Assembly: GCF_005503695.1 (NCBI RefSeq)
Contig: NZ_SCMU01000011.1
Coordinates: 1-64,000 of the forward strand
Direction of reading: 5' to 3'
Length of the DNA: 64,000 nt
Origin: Sphingopyxis sp. 2PD
GTDB lineage: Bacteria > Pseudomonadota > Alphaproteobacteria > Sphingomonadales > Sphingomonadaceae
Shown here: positions 1 to 7,734 of the stretch, one piece after another
Layout of the letters: each line of letters starts with the position of its first letter
How positions within the stretch are numbered: the first letter of the stretch is position 1
Made by a program: the position numbers and the translations under genes
The notes under the pieces: model-generated
The model's input: only the letters and a program-made list of their open reading frames with translations
What the model was told of the DNA's origin: nothing
Databases searched by the model: none

Positions 1-201
1 GCCCCCGCCGCCGCCACCTCCGCCGCCGGTGCGTTCGCACACCGGCACCGCGGCGATGCCGTGGCTGCCGCCGGACACGCCGACCTGCACCTCGCCGGGG
101 CCGGGGCCGCCGGGGCAGGGATAGGCGGCGCGGGCAGGCTGCGGCATCGCGGCGAACAGCGCTGCGAAAAACAGGCCAAGACACAGGAGGGAGCGCATCA
201 T
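1..201 (-). CDS. DUF4189-family secreted protein, N-terminal part (cut by window edge)
   Basis: Only the first 67 or so residues are inside the window. They read as a signal peptide (MMRSLLCLGLFF..., ending ..QPARA) followed by AYPCPGGPGPGEVQVGV and SGGSHGIAAVPVC, then a Gly run. This is nearly the same N-terminus as the proteins at 212-1180 and 3639-4541, so it is a third paralogue. A start one codon downstream (198) is also possible. The gene begins 10 bp after the stop of the 212-1180 gene, on the same strand, so the two are probably co-transcribed. The biochemical role of the family is unknown; the signal peptide points to the periplasm or outside. Confidence 0.75.
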   Translation of the reverse strand, partial: MMRSLLCLGLFFAALFAAMPQPARAAYPCPGGPGPGEVQVGVSGGSHGIAAVPVCERTGGGGGGGGG

Positions 202-211
202 CGATCGAACT

Positions 212-1180
212 TCAACGGGGCGCGGGGTTGAATTCATGTACAAAATCGCCCGCGACGCGGCTGTCGTAGCTGCGCTGCAATTCGCAGCATTGGCGTTGCC
301 GTTCGCAATTCACCTGCGCCGCCTGCGCGGCGCGTCTGGCGCTGGTTTCGACGGTGGCGCTCTGTTCATTGTCGTCGCCGAGGCGATAGGGCTGGATGAC
401 GCCATTGCCGACCTGCGCGAGGATGGCGCACGGCCGCTTGGTCGCCGCAGCGCAGGCGGCGAGCGCGCGGCTTTCGGCGGTCGCCGCATCGGCCTGGCCG
501 CTGGCGATGTAGAGGCGGCCGTCGAACCCGTCGGTGCCATCGACCCACGCGCCCGCGGCGTAGGATTTTCTGGCCGCGGCCGGGGTGGGCGCGTGCCGCC
601 GTCGACTTGCCGGGAAGGTGCCGAGTATTTCGCATGGCAACAGCTGCTTGGCGCTGCATGCGGCGAGCGTCGCGGCGCTGTGGACGCCTTGCTCGCCATC
701 CCACGCCGAGATCAGCCCGCCGTGCCGGTCGCGCAAGATTGTCATCGCCGAATTATGCCATGTGCCGATCGAGGTGCAGCCGCCGCCCATGGCGCGGTTG
801 CACGCCGCCAGCGCTTCGCCTTCGACGATACTCGGGGCGCCGCTGTTGCCGACCATCCACACGTCGGCGGCGTCGGCGTGCCACGCGATCGAGCCATAGG
901 TGTAAGTGGCGCCGCGCGGTATCATCACGGGGCCGCCCGGCGCGCCGAGGTCGCCCGGCGCATCGCCCGTACTGCCGACGCGGTTGCACAGCGGCAGGGT
1001 GGCAATGCCATGGCCGCCGTCAGCCATGCCGACCTGCACCTCGCCGGGGCCGGGGCCGTTCGGGCAGGGATAGGCGGCGCGGGCAGGCTGGGCGAGCGCG
1101 AGCAGGAAAAGGACCGCCGCGGCGATGCGCGCCAGAAGAAGGGGCCAGCGAGCAGCGCGAGCGGCGGTCGAGGGTCTCAT
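212..1180 (-). CDS. Secreted DUF4189-repeat protein
   Basis: 322 residues. A signal peptide (about residues 1-35, ending PARA before AYPCP) precedes a Cys- and Gly-rich linker and two DUF4189-like modules at about 95-187 and 205-293. Each module starts with an aromatic-GxxAW strand (YGSIAWHADAADVW; AAGAWVDGTDGFDGRLY) and carries an Ala-rich segment with paired Cys (ALAACNRAMGGGC; ALAACAAATKRPC). Such modules probably hold disulfides in the periplasm. Function is unknown. It is followed on the same strand by the paralogue at 1-201, and a third copy lies at 3639-4541, so the locus has amplified by local duplication. The family call rests on the repeated AW...ALAAC...C pattern. Confidence 0.75.
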   Translation of the reverse strand: MRPSTAARAARWPLLLARIAAAVLFLLALAQPARAAYPCPNGPGPGEVQVGMADGGHGIATLPLCNRVGSTGDAPGDLGAPGGPVMIPRGATYTYGSIAWHADAADVWMVGNSGAPSIVEGEALAACNRAMGGGCTSIGTWHNSAMTILRDRHGGLISAWDGEQGVHSAATLAACSAKQLLPCEILGTFPASRRRHAPTPAAARKSYAAGAWVDGTDGFDGRLYIASGQADAATAESRALAACAAATKRPCAILAQVGNGVIQPYRLGDDNEQSATVETSARRAAQAAQVNCERQRQCCELQRSYDSRVAGDFVHEFNPAPR

Positions 1181-1356
1181 GCGCCGATACTATAGGGTTT
1201 GCCGCGCCGGATGGCGCGATGCCACGGGGTACTGGTACAATCGGGCGGTGCGACGGACGGGCGATTGCTGTGTTAGGCTAGAGCCCTTATCCCGGGACGC
1301 AATCGGGCTGCGGCAGCGCCCCGAACCAACAACCAACGCACATGGAGCCAGCGCCG

Positions 1357-2055
1357 ATGATCGAACCCCGTTTCAAGCGACGACAGCTGTCGCTGGCCAC
1401 GCTGGCGCTGTTCGCGGTGGCGGCGTGCGGCGGCGAAGCGGCGGGGACCGCCGATGCGGCGGACAGCGTGGCACCGAGCGCAGCGTCGCAGACCGGTGCC
1501 GGTACTGTGGTTGCCGCTGCCGCCGCCAGCGGCGCCGCGGAGCAGGCGATGACCGAAAGCGACCGCCTGTTCCTCGACATGGCCGACGGCGCCTGCAACG
1601 CCGTCGATTTTTCGTCCTTTTTCAAGGCATTCACCGGATCGTGGGCGGTGCGCGCGAAATATACCGCGGCGACCGTCTCGCACGGGATGGCCGGCCAAAG
1701 CCGATCCTTGCCGCATCGCGACTATCTGGCCCTGGACGATTTCCCGATTGCGCCGATGGATTATGATTATGTCACCGCCGCGTCGGCGGCGGCGTTCGAG
1801 GGCAAGCCCGATGCATCGTGGCGCGACCTGTCCTATGTCCAGCTGGAGTTCAACACCGCGAACGACAACCGCCGCCGGGTCGACTGGCTGCCGGGGATTT
1901 TCCAGAAGCACCAGACCCCGCCGCCGCCCGAGCTGGAGGAAGGGCTGGGCGAGCTGGTGCGCGCGACGGGCGGCGGCGGGACGTTGCTGTTTTTCCCGAC
2001 CGAGACATGCTGGGAGCTGGTCGAGGATGTGCGCAACCCGGCGCCGCAGCGCTGA
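1357..2055 (+). CDS. Hypothetical lipoprotein
   Basis: About 232 residues from ATG 1357, which has a GGAG ribosome site 9 nt upstream; ATG 1342 is in frame but would put charged residues before the signal. MIEPRFKRRQ then a hydrophobic stretch ends in the lipobox VAAC with Cys24, so it is probably a lipoprotein made by Lgt and LspA. An Ala/Gly-rich low-complexity stretch follows (24-65), then a folded part from about 70 with a Cys near 83 (GACNAVDFSSFF) and another near the C-terminus (TETCWELV). I do not recognise the family. It is divergent from the DUF4189 gene at 212-1180. Confidence 0.7.
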   Translation: MIEPRFKRRQLSLATLALFAVAACGGEAAGTADAADSVAPSAASQTGAGTVVAAAAASGAAEQAMTESDRLFLDMADGACNAVDFSSFFKAFTGSWAVRAKYTAATVSHGMAGQSRSLPHRDYLALDDFPIAPMDYDYVTAASAAAFEGKPDASWRDLSYVQLEFNTANDNRRRVDWLPGIFQKHQTPPPPELEEGLGELVRATGGGGTLLFFPTETCWELVEDVRNPAPQR

Positions 2056-2072
2056 TCGGGCCGCGTTACCGG

Positions 2073-2570
2073 TCAGGCATGATCGAGCACATCGGCGCCG
2101 TTTGCGGCGAGCCGGGTGCGCTTGTCGTAATCGCCCAGCACCGCCTTGGTCAGTCCGAAATCGGTGATCGCCAGGATCACCAGCTCGTCGGTGGGTGACA
2201 GGTTTTTCGACTGGTGGAACACCCAGCGCGGGACAAAGGCGAGCCCGCCGGGGTTCAGCGTCAGCGTGGCGTCACCGATGCGCACCTCGGCGGTGCCGCT
2301 GATCACATAGAAGAGCGATTCATGCGCGTGCTTGTGCAGTTCGTTGTTGCACCCCGCGGCGATCCGCACGACGCGGGCATCGAACGCCTGGGTGCCGGGA
2401 AAATCGAGCACGTCGACGGAAAAATCGATCCCCAGCTTGGCGTTACAGTTGCGATAAATCTGCCGGTGGCTTTTGCCCGGGTCGGCGTGAAAGGCGGCGA
2501 GCGGCGCGTCGGTGGCGAGCGGCTGGCGCGCCTCGATATTCGTGATGAGGGCGAGAAGGTCGGGGTTCAT
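2073..2570 (-). CDS. Small cupin-domain protein
   Basis: 165 residues with a single cupin barrel. Motif 1 is HKHAHESLFYVISG (His79, His81, Glu84) and motif 2 is PRWVFHQSKN (Pro114, His119, Asn123), so the usual metal ligands are present and it is likely a metal-dependent enzyme or metal-gated binder. The N-terminal 45 residues (DPGKSHRQIYRNCNAKLGI) lie outside the cupin core. It lies 70 bp downstream of the haem-oxygenase-like diiron protein (2641-3402) on the same strand, with no terminator seen between, so the two probably form one operon and may act on the same substrate. The substrate cannot be told from the sequence. Confidence 0.8.
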   Translation of the reverse strand: MNPDLLALITNIEARQPLATDAPLAAFHADPGKSHRQIYRNCNAKLGIDFSVDVLDFPGTQAFDARVVRIAAGCNNELHKHAHESLFYVISGTAEVRIGDATLTLNPGGLAFVPRWVFHQSKNLSPTDELVILAITDFGLTKAVLGDYDKRTRLAANGADVLDHA

Positions 2571-2640
2571 GCGGATATTGTCCTGTTGAAGCGCGGGGCC
2601 GCGGGCGATGCCATCGCCGCGCGGCCTCGCGTCGGATCGG

Positions 2641-3402
2641 TCAGACGGCCATCGCCAGGGCGGGGCGTTCGGCGCGCGCCATCGCGCGTTCGTAGAGCCA
2701 GTCCCAAAAGGACGAGCGCAGCGACAACGCCTTGATCATCCCGCGACGCAGGTCGCCCTTGCCCGCCGGGGTAGCGGCGAACGCCAGCGAGATGTCCTCC
2801 AGCGCTTCCTGATGATGATCGTCGACCGCGGTGTGCAGCGGAAAGAAGACCGTGTCGCGCGGGTGAAGATCGGTGCGCGCGATCGCGTTGACGAAGGGGA
2901 TATAGATGGTGCTGACGATATTTTCGGTGCCGAGTCCCAGCGCGCCGAGCGCTTCGGCGGCCGAACCATGGGTCAGCGTGGTCAGGAAGGATTCGCGCCA
3001 GCACACCAGTTCGATCGCGTCGTCTTCGGGCACATAGGGGGCGGTGACGCCGCTGGCCTCGCGGAAGCGGCGGAACAATTGCGGGTGCGGGATGCCCTCG
3101 ATCCATTCGCGTTCGACGCCGACCGCGGCGAGTTCGGCATATTCCTCGTCATCGTAAATGCCCGATTCTTCGGTCAGATTCTGAAGCAGGCTATGGCGAT
3201 GCGCCGGGATTTCGAGTTTGGAGATTACGGTGGTCAGATAGCGCGGAAAGTGCAGCGAATATCCGTAATAATGTTCGGCAAAGTCGCGCAACGCCCAATC
3301 GGTATCGGGAAAATCGCCGACATCAAGTGCCGCAAGATAGGGGTGATTTACAGCGCGATGGCTCAGTGATTCTTCGATAAGATCCTTGATGCAAACAGTC
3401 AC
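2641..3402 (-). CDS. Haem-oxygenase-like diiron (HDO) / iron-containing redox enzyme
   Basis: 253 residues, all-helical, of the TenA/PqqC/HO-like fold group. The C-terminal half has His190-x3-Asp194-x2-His197 (PLHTAVDDHHQEAL), the spacing of the second iron ligand set in HO-like diiron oxidases and oxygenases such as CADD and SznF. Candidate first-set ligands are Glu43 and His44 or His51 (EHYYGYSLHF), with further acids at Glu79/Glu80 and Glu160. It is therefore probably an O2-using diiron enzyme. It starts at a GTG (3400-3402) with an AGGAGG site 3 nt before the double GTG. It is transcribed towards the cupin gene at 2073, its likely partner. Family is fairly sure, reaction unknown. Confidence 0.75.
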   Translation of the reverse strand: MTVCIKDLIEESLSHRAVNHPYLAALDVGDFPDTDWALRDFAEHYYGYSLHFPRYLTTVISKLEIPAHRHSLLQNLTEESGIYDDEEYAELAAVGVEREWIEGIPHPQLFRRFREASGVTAPYVPEDDAIELVCWRESFLTTLTHGSAAEALGALGLGTENIVSTIYIPFVNAIARTDLHPRDTVFFPLHTAVDDHHQEALEDISLAFAATPAGKGDLRRGMIKALSLRSSFWDWLYERAMARAERPALAMAV

Positions 3403-3429
3403 ACGACCTCCTGAGTGATTTTGGGGGAA

Positions 3430-3460
3430 ATTATATTTTATGCACTTTGTTATTATTATT
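3430..3460 (-). promoter_or_regulatory. Probable promoter of the HDO-cupin pair
   Basis: A locally AT-rich patch in an otherwise GC-rich region. On the minus strand it holds a perfect TATAAT (3430-3435), about 28 nt upstream of the HDO start codon. The expected -35 region is AT-rich (TAATAA) without a clear TTGACA, so an activator may be needed. A TTA trinucleotide run lies at 3450-3460. Confidence 0.45.
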
Positions 3461-3504
3461 ATGCCCCGGAGGATGATTTCTATATCCGCGCCCCTTGGAC
3501 GATG

Positions 3505-3525
3505 AAAACCGGGCCAAAGACCCGG
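3505..3525 (-). terminator. Terminator after the DUF4189 gene
   Basis: On the minus strand a 5-bp GC stem (CCGGG/CCCGG, 7-nt loop) is followed by GTTTTC. It lies between the stop of the DUF4189 gene (3639) and the promoter of the HDO gene, so it would separate the two units. The stem is short. Confidence 0.4.
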
Positions 3526-3638
3526 GTCATTATATTGGTGTCGGCAATTGGCGCGCAGACGCGCAGGCGCGCGAGTCCGGCGCTGCGAGTGTTAAGGGTT
3601 CGGGGTGCAGCGCTGGGCGTTGCCCCAGCGCGCGGCGG

Positions 3639-4541
3639 CTATTTGGCCGCGGGCGCCATGAAGTCGTGGACGAATTCGCCCGGGGTGCGGCTGTCGTAAA
3701 CCCGCTGGAGGGTGCAGGCCTGACCGCGCTTCTTGCAATTCGCCTGCGCCGCCTGCGCGGCGCGCTTGGCATTGGATTCGACGGTGGCGCTCTGGTCGCC
3801 GGTGCCGAGGCGGTAGGTCTGGATCACGCCGTTGCCGACAAAGGTCAGGATTGCGCAGCGTTGCCGGGTCGCCTTGGTACAGGCATCGAGCGCCAGACGT
3901 TCGGCGGTCGCGGCGTCGCGCTGGCCGCTGGCGATATAGAGGCGGCTGTCGAAGCCTTCGGTCCCCTCGACCCAGGCGCCGACCGCATAGAGTTTGCGCG
4001 CCGTGGGTTTGGGCAGATGGCGGTTCTTGCTCGACGAATAGGTGCCGAGCACCTCGCACGGCAGCAGCTGTTTGGCGCTGCAATCGGCGAGCGTCTTTTT
4101 GCTGTGAACGCCGCCATCGCCATGCCATCCCGACCACAGCGCGCCGCTGCGGTCGCGGAAGATCCGCATCGACGAATTATGCCATTCGCCGATCGAGGTG
4201 CAGCCGCCACCCATCGCCTGATTGCATGCGGCGAGCGCGGTGCGTTCGGCGGTATTGGGGCCGTCGTAGCTGCCCTCCATCCACACATCGTCGGCGTCGG
4301 GGTGCCAGGCGATCGAGCCGTAGCGGTAATAAACCTCGCCGCCCCCGCCTCCCCCGCCGCCCTGGGCGCGATCGCAGACCGGAACCGCGGCGACGCCGTG
4401 GCTGCCGCCCGACACCCCGACCTGGACTTCGCCCGGACCCGGGCCGCCGGGGCAGGGATAGGCGGCGCGCGCCGCTTGCGGTTGCACGAACAGCGCAAGG
4501 GCGAGGGCGGCAAACAGGCCGAGAGCAAGGCGCAGGATCAT
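3639..4541 (-). CDS. Secreted DUF4189-repeat protein
   Basis: 300 residues, paralogue of the proteins at 1-201 and 212-1180. Signal peptide about 1-26 (ending AARA before AYPCPGG), a poly-Gly linker near 62-69 (GGGGGGGG), then two DUF4189-like modules beginning YRYGSIAWHPDADDVW and YAVGAWVEGTEGFDSRLY. The Cys pattern is conserved with the 212-1180 protein (ACNQAMGGGC, DCSAKQLLPC, ACTKATRQRC, NCKKRGQAC). The C-terminus YDSRTPGEFVHDF matches YDSRVAGDFVHEF of the paralogue. Function unknown; probably periplasmic or secreted. The three copies now surround unrelated genes. Confidence 0.75.
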   Translation of the reverse strand: MILRLALGLFAALALALFVQPQAARAAYPCPGGPGPGEVQVGVSGGSHGVAAVPVCDRAQGGGGGGGGEVYYRYGSIAWHPDADDVWMEGSYDGPNTAERTALAACNQAMGGGCTSIGEWHNSSMRIFRDRSGALWSGWHGDGGVHSKKTLADCSAKQLLPCEVLGTYSSSKNRHLPKPTARKLYAVGAWVEGTEGFDSRLYIASGQRDAATAERLALDACTKATRQRCAILTFVGNGVIQTYRLGTGDQSATVESNAKRAAQAAQANCKKRGQACTLQRVYDSRTPGEFVHDFMAPAAK

Positions 4542-4693
4542 CGCGCCATCATATCAGCGGTGGCGGCCAGGTTACAATGCGCCGGTGTACCAGTGCTGCG
4601 CCGGGCGCGCGCGATGGGGCTATCGTCGGCGGCGCATTTCGATCAGAATGGGCTGGGTCGACATGGTGATGGCGGGCGCGGCGGAGGAAAGCG

Positions 4694-5143
4694 ATGGCGG
4701 TGAAATCGGGGTTGGCAGCGGGTCTGGCGCTGTTTCTGATCGCCGCAAGCCCGGCGCTGCGGGTCGACGATCTCGGCTGGCTGGCCGGGCAATGGATCAG
4801 CGAGACGGGCGGTCGCTGGACCGAGGAAAGCTGGACCGACCCACGCGGCGGAGTGATGCTGGGGCACAGTAGATCGGGGCGCGGCGATGCCTTGCGCGAA
4901 TTCGAATTTCTGCGCATCGCGCCCGGCGCCGACGGCACGCCGGCCTATGTGGCGCAGCCGCAGGGCGGGGCGCCGGTCGCGTTCGCGCTGGTGCGGCACG
5001 ATGCGGCGAGCGCGACCTTTGAAAATGCGGTACATGATTATCCGCAGCGTATTCATTATGCCCGCGACGGCGACACGCTGACCGCGACGATTTCAGCGAT
5101 CGACGGGTCGAAACCGCGACGCTGGACCTATCGGCGGCGCTGA
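4694..5143 (+). CDS. DUF6265-like secreted protein
   Basis: 149 residues with a short N-terminal signal or anchor (MAVKSGLAAGLALFLIAASP). The body starts LGWLAGQWISETGGRWTEES and WTDPRGGVMLGHSR, the WLAGxW...EExWxxPxGGxMxGxxR pattern of DUF6265 proteins, a lipocalin-like beta-barrel family of unknown function. It ends with a basic RRWTYRRR. The next gene, a YafY-type regulator, starts 15 bp later on the same strand, so they may be co-transcribed. Family assignment is by this motif alone. Confidence 0.65.
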   Translation: MAVKSGLAAGLALFLIAASPALRVDDLGWLAGQWISETGGRWTEESWTDPRGGVMLGHSRSGRGDALREFEFLRIAPGADGTPAYVAQPQGGAPVAFALVRHDAASATFENAVHDYPQRIHYARDGDTLTATISAIDGSKPRRWTYRRR

Positions 5144-5158
5144 CGGGCGACGGGCATC

Positions 5159-5854
5159 ATGGCGGACAAAACGGGGCGGCTTTTTGCGATCATCGACAGC
5201 CTGCGCCGCCGCCGGCGGCCGGTGACCGCCGAGATACTGGCCGACGAGCAGGGCGTGTCGGTGCGCACGCTGTACCGCGACATCCAGGCGCTGATCGCAC
5301 TCGGCGCCCCGATCGAGGGCGAGGCTGGGGTGGGCTATGTGCTGCGCCCGGGATTTTTCCTGCCGCCGCTGATGTTCACCGCCGACGAGCTGGAGGCGCT
5401 CGTGCTGGGCGCGCGCTGGGTCGAGGGGCGGCAGGACGGCAGCCTGTCGCGCGCCGCGGGGCTGGCGCTGGCGAAGATCGCGGCGGCGAGCCCCGATGCG
5501 CTGAAGCAGCGCATCGACGAGGCGGGGCTGTGGCCGGTGAGCAGCCGCTGGCGCGAGACCGACGCACCGTTGCTGGCGACGGTGCGCGAGGCGATGCGCG
5601 CCGAAAAGACGCTGCACATCGCCTATGCCGACGAGCGCGGCGCGGTGACCGAACGCGCGATCTGGCCGGCGGCGCTTGCCTATTTCGAGGACAAGCAGGT
5701 GATCGCTGCCTGGTGCCTGCTGCGCGAGGATTTCCGCAGTTTTCGCATTGACCGGGTGGCGTCGGCGCGGATCGGCAGCGAAGGTTTCGGTAGGCGGCGC
5801 GCGGTGCTGATGGCCGATTGGTGGCGCCAGAATGGGCTGGAGGCGGCCTCCTGA
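5159..5854 (+). CDS. YafY-family HTH/WYL transcriptional regulator
   Basis: 231 residues. The N-terminus (KTGRLFAIIDSLRRRRRPVT then AEILADEQGVSVRTLYRDIQ) is an HTH_11 DeoR-like winged helix: the second helix of the DNA reader is SVRTLYRDIQAL. The middle has the usual GYVLRPGFFLPPLMFTADEL of YafY proteins, and the C-terminal half is a WYL-type ligand domain (HIAYADERGAVTERAIWPAA ... DFRSFRIDRV). The targets are unknown; the closely spaced neighbours (DUF6265 gene upstream, GFA gene downstream) are natural candidates. Confidence 0.85.
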   Translation: MADKTGRLFAIIDSLRRRRRPVTAEILADEQGVSVRTLYRDIQALIALGAPIEGEAGVGYVLRPGFFLPPLMFTADELEALVLGARWVEGRQDGSLSRAAGLALAKIAAASPDALKQRIDEAGLWPVSSRWRETDAPLLATVREAMRAEKTLHIAYADERGAVTERAIWPAALAYFEDKQVIAAWCLLREDFRSFRIDRVASARIGSEGFGRRRAVLMADWWRQNGLEAAS

Positions 5855-5924
5855 CAATTTCTGTCAGGGGGTTGGGCTATTCGCCGGTGAGGGCGCACCG
5901 CGCCGCCAGACCGGAGGATAGAAT

Positions 5925-6329
5925 ATGCTCAAGACCCATCATGGTTCGTGCCACTGCGGCGCGGTCAAATTCGAAGCCGACATCGACCTCGACGCCGGGA
6001 CGGGCAAGTGCAACTGTTCGATCTGCACCAAGAAGCGCGGCTGGAGCGCGCAGATCAAGCCCGAGGCGTTTCGCCTGCTGACCGATCCCGCGGCGCTGTC
6101 CGACTATCAATTCGGATCGGCGAGCGTGCATCACCTGTTCTGCAAGACGTGCGGGGTATCGCCCTATGGCCAGGGATATGTCGAGGAGATCGGCGGCGCC
6201 TATGTGTCGGTCGCGATCGCGTGCCTCGACGATCTGGACCATGCCGCGATGGCGGCGCTGCCGGTGCAATATATGGACGGCGCGGGCAATAATTGGTGGA
6301 ACCCGCCGGAGGTGGCGGGGCATATGTGA
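5925..6329 (+). CDS. GFA-family (CENP-V/GFA) zinc protein
   Basis: 134 residues. It has the GFA zinc sites: CHCG near the N-terminus (GSCHCGAVKFEAD), CNCSIC (about 30-35) and CKTCG (HLFCKTCGVSPYGQG). The family is named for glutathione-dependent formaldehyde-activating enzyme, but most members have no proven activity, so a general thiol- or glutathione-adduct role is the safest call. Length is normal. It follows the YafY regulator by 70 bp. An A-family palindromic repeat (6346-6422) lies just after its stop and may serve as its transcript end. Confidence 0.85.
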   Translation: MLKTHHGSCHCGAVKFEADIDLDAGTGKCNCSICTKKRGWSAQIKPEAFRLLTDPAALSDYQFGSASVHHLFCKTCGVSPYGQGYVEEIGGAYVSVAIACLDDLDHAAMAALPVQYMDGAGNNWWNPPEVAGHM

Positions 6330-6345
6330 GCGGGGCTTTTGCGAT

Positions 6346-6422
6346 CGTCGCCCCGCGAAGGCGGGAGCCGCTGGCGATGTCGTGCAAGGCCGATTGCGGC
6401 CCCCGCCTTCGCGGGGGCGACG
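6346..6422. repeat. Palindromic repeat, family A, copy 1
   Basis: Inverted arms 6346-6372 and 6396-6422 (CGTCGCCCCCGCGAAGGCGG type, a few mismatches) around a 23-bp centre. It lies between convergent genes. Other copies are at 28183-28399 (interrupted) and 41506-41596. These arms fold as a strong stem and could end transcripts from both sides. Confidence 0.85.
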
Positions 6423-6440
6423 TTTCATCCCGCTAGGTCC

Positions 6441-6896
6441 TCAACCCGTCCGGCGCGCCAGCCAGACCCCCGCGACCATCAGCGCGATGCCGGCGAGGCG
6501 CTTCGCATCGACCGGAAAACGCATCGAACCGAACAGAGCGAAATGGTCGATCACCGCGGCGCTGGCGAGCTGGCCGACGAGGACGAAGAAGATCGCGTTG
6601 CCGACCCCGAATTTGGGGGCGATGAAGGTCACCGAAATCACATAGAAGGCGACGAACAGCCCGCCGAAATAGAAATGAAACGGGATGTCCGACGAAAAGC
6701 GGATCTGGCCGAGCGTCCCGGTCGCCAGCGCGCCGGTCGCGGCGATCAGGAAGGCGAGGCCGAACAGGATCGTCGATGCCGCCAGCGGGCTGCCGAGCCG
6801 CGCGCCAAGCCCGCCGTTCAAGGCGGCGAGGATCGGGATGCCGATGCCGGTGAGCAGCATGACGATCGCAAAGGTGGGGGCGTTGCTGCTGGTCAT
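6441..6896 (-). CDS. DMT-family (YdcZ/DUF606-like) membrane transporter
   Basis: 151 residues with about five hydrophobic segments, e.g. FAIVMLLTGIGIPILAALNG, STILFGLAFLIAATGALATG, GGLFVAFYVISVTFIAP. The short length and the ALNGGLGARLGSPLAAS motif fit the DUF606/YdcZ branch of the drug/metabolite transporter superfamily. The substrate is unknown. Its ATG (6894-6896) overlaps the stop of the tautomerase gene by 4 bp, so it is the last gene of the PNPOx-like / GST / tautomerase / transporter operon (8363 to 6441), possibly exporting the product of that pathway. Confidence 0.8.
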   Translation of the reverse strand: MTSSNAPTFAIVMLLTGIGIPILAALNGGLGARLGSPLAASTILFGLAFLIAATGALATGTLGQIRFSSDIPFHFYFGGLFVAFYVISVTFIAPKFGVGNAIFFVLVGQLASAAVIDHFALFGSMRFPVDAKRLAGIALMVAGVWLARRTG

Positions 6897-7114
6897 TGCG
6901 GGGGCGCCTTGGCCGCCTGCGCGGCGCGAAATTCGGCCACCGGCAGCCCGCCGATGCCCCAATTTTCGAGGTCGACCTCGTCGATGGTGACGACGGTGGT
7001 CGCGGGGTTCTTGCCGAGGATGCGCTGGAGCAATTCGGTGACGCCGCCGATCAGTTCGGCCTTTTGTTCGGGCGTCGCGCCCTCGCGGGTAATCTTGATG
7101 TTCACATAGGGCAT
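6893..7114 (-). CDS. 4-oxalocrotonate tautomerase-family enzyme
   Basis: 73 residues starting MPYVNIKITREGATPEQKAE: the Pro exposed after Met removal (Pro2) is the catalytic base of the family. The Ile/Val-rich strand and helix pattern (ELIGGVTELLQRILGKNPAT, then TTVVTIDEVDLENWGIGG) fits the beta-alpha-beta subunit that assembles as a hexamer or trimer. It would catalyse keto-enol tautomerisation or a related reaction on a small acid. The stop overlaps the start of the DMT transporter gene (ATGA), and the GST gene ends 11 bp upstream, so it is the third gene of that operon. Confidence 0.88.
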   Translation of the reverse strand: MPYVNIKITREGATPEQKAELIGGVTELLQRILGKNPATTVVTIDEVDLENWGIGGLPVAEFRAAQAAKAPPQ

Positions 7115-7125
7115 CGGTGGGCTCC

Positions 7126-7734
7126 TCAGCTGGCGATTTGCGCGGGCCAGCCCGGCATTGCGGGAAAGCCGGGCAGTGCGGCGATCCGATCGGTCCATTC
7201 GCCGATTGCCGGCCAGTCGGCAAGGTTGATACCGGCTTCGGCCATCAGCGCCAAATAGGGGCTGGCGGAGAGGTCGGCGATGGTCAGCCGGTCGCCGACC
7301 AGCCAGCGGTGCGCCGCCAGATGTGCCTCGATGACGGGGAGGAAGCGCGCGGTGACCGCCTGTGCCTGCTCCTCGGCGATCGGCGTACCGAACTGGCGCG
7401 CGAGCCGGAGCGTCGCGGGGCCATTGGCGATTTCGTTGGCGGCATGCGACAACCACAACGCGATTTCGCCGCGTTCGTCGGGGGTGCGGCCGTCCCAGTC
7501 GCCGGGGCGGTGGCGCGCCGCGAGATACGACAGGATCGCCTGGCTGTCGCGCAGCGTGCGATCACCTTCGACATAGACGGGAATCTGGCGCATCGGATTG
7601 ATCGCGGCGAAGGCGGCGGACTGGCGCGCCGCGGCGTCGGTCGGCTGCTCCTCCCATGACAGGCCGAGGAAGGCGAGCGCCAACCGGACCTTGTGGGCGT
7701 TGCCCGAGCGGGGGGTGGCGTAGAGCATGATCAT
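7126..7734 (-). CDS. Glutathione S-transferase family protein
   Basis: 202 residues. N-terminal thioredoxin-like domain (MIMLYATPRSGNAHKVRLAL; Ser10 is the likely glutathione-activating residue; NPMRQIPVYVEGDRTLRDSQ carries the cis-Pro and the SQ that binds the gamma-glutamyl end). The all-helical C-terminal domain runs from about 90, with the family N-capping box DRLTIADLSASPYLAL. The start overlaps the stop of the upstream PNPOx-like gene by 4 bp (ATGA); a second ATG lies two codons in. It probably conjugates or reduces an electrophile handled by this operon. Confidence 0.9.
   Translation of the reverse strand: MIMLYATPRSGNAHKVRLALAFLGLSWEEQPTDAAARQSAAFAAINPMRQIPVYVEGDRTLRDSQAILSYLAARHRPGDWDGRTPDERGEIALWLSHAANEIANGPATLRLARQFGTPIAEEQAQAVTARFLPVIEAHLAAHRWLVGDRLTIADLSASPYLALMAEAGINLADWPAIGEWTDRIAALPGFPAMPGWPAQIAS

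Noticed and set aside
6893..7456. Longer version of the tautomerase gene
   Set aside because: The family requires Pro2 directly after the start Met, which is given by ATG 7114; the upstream part is the GST gene in another frame.
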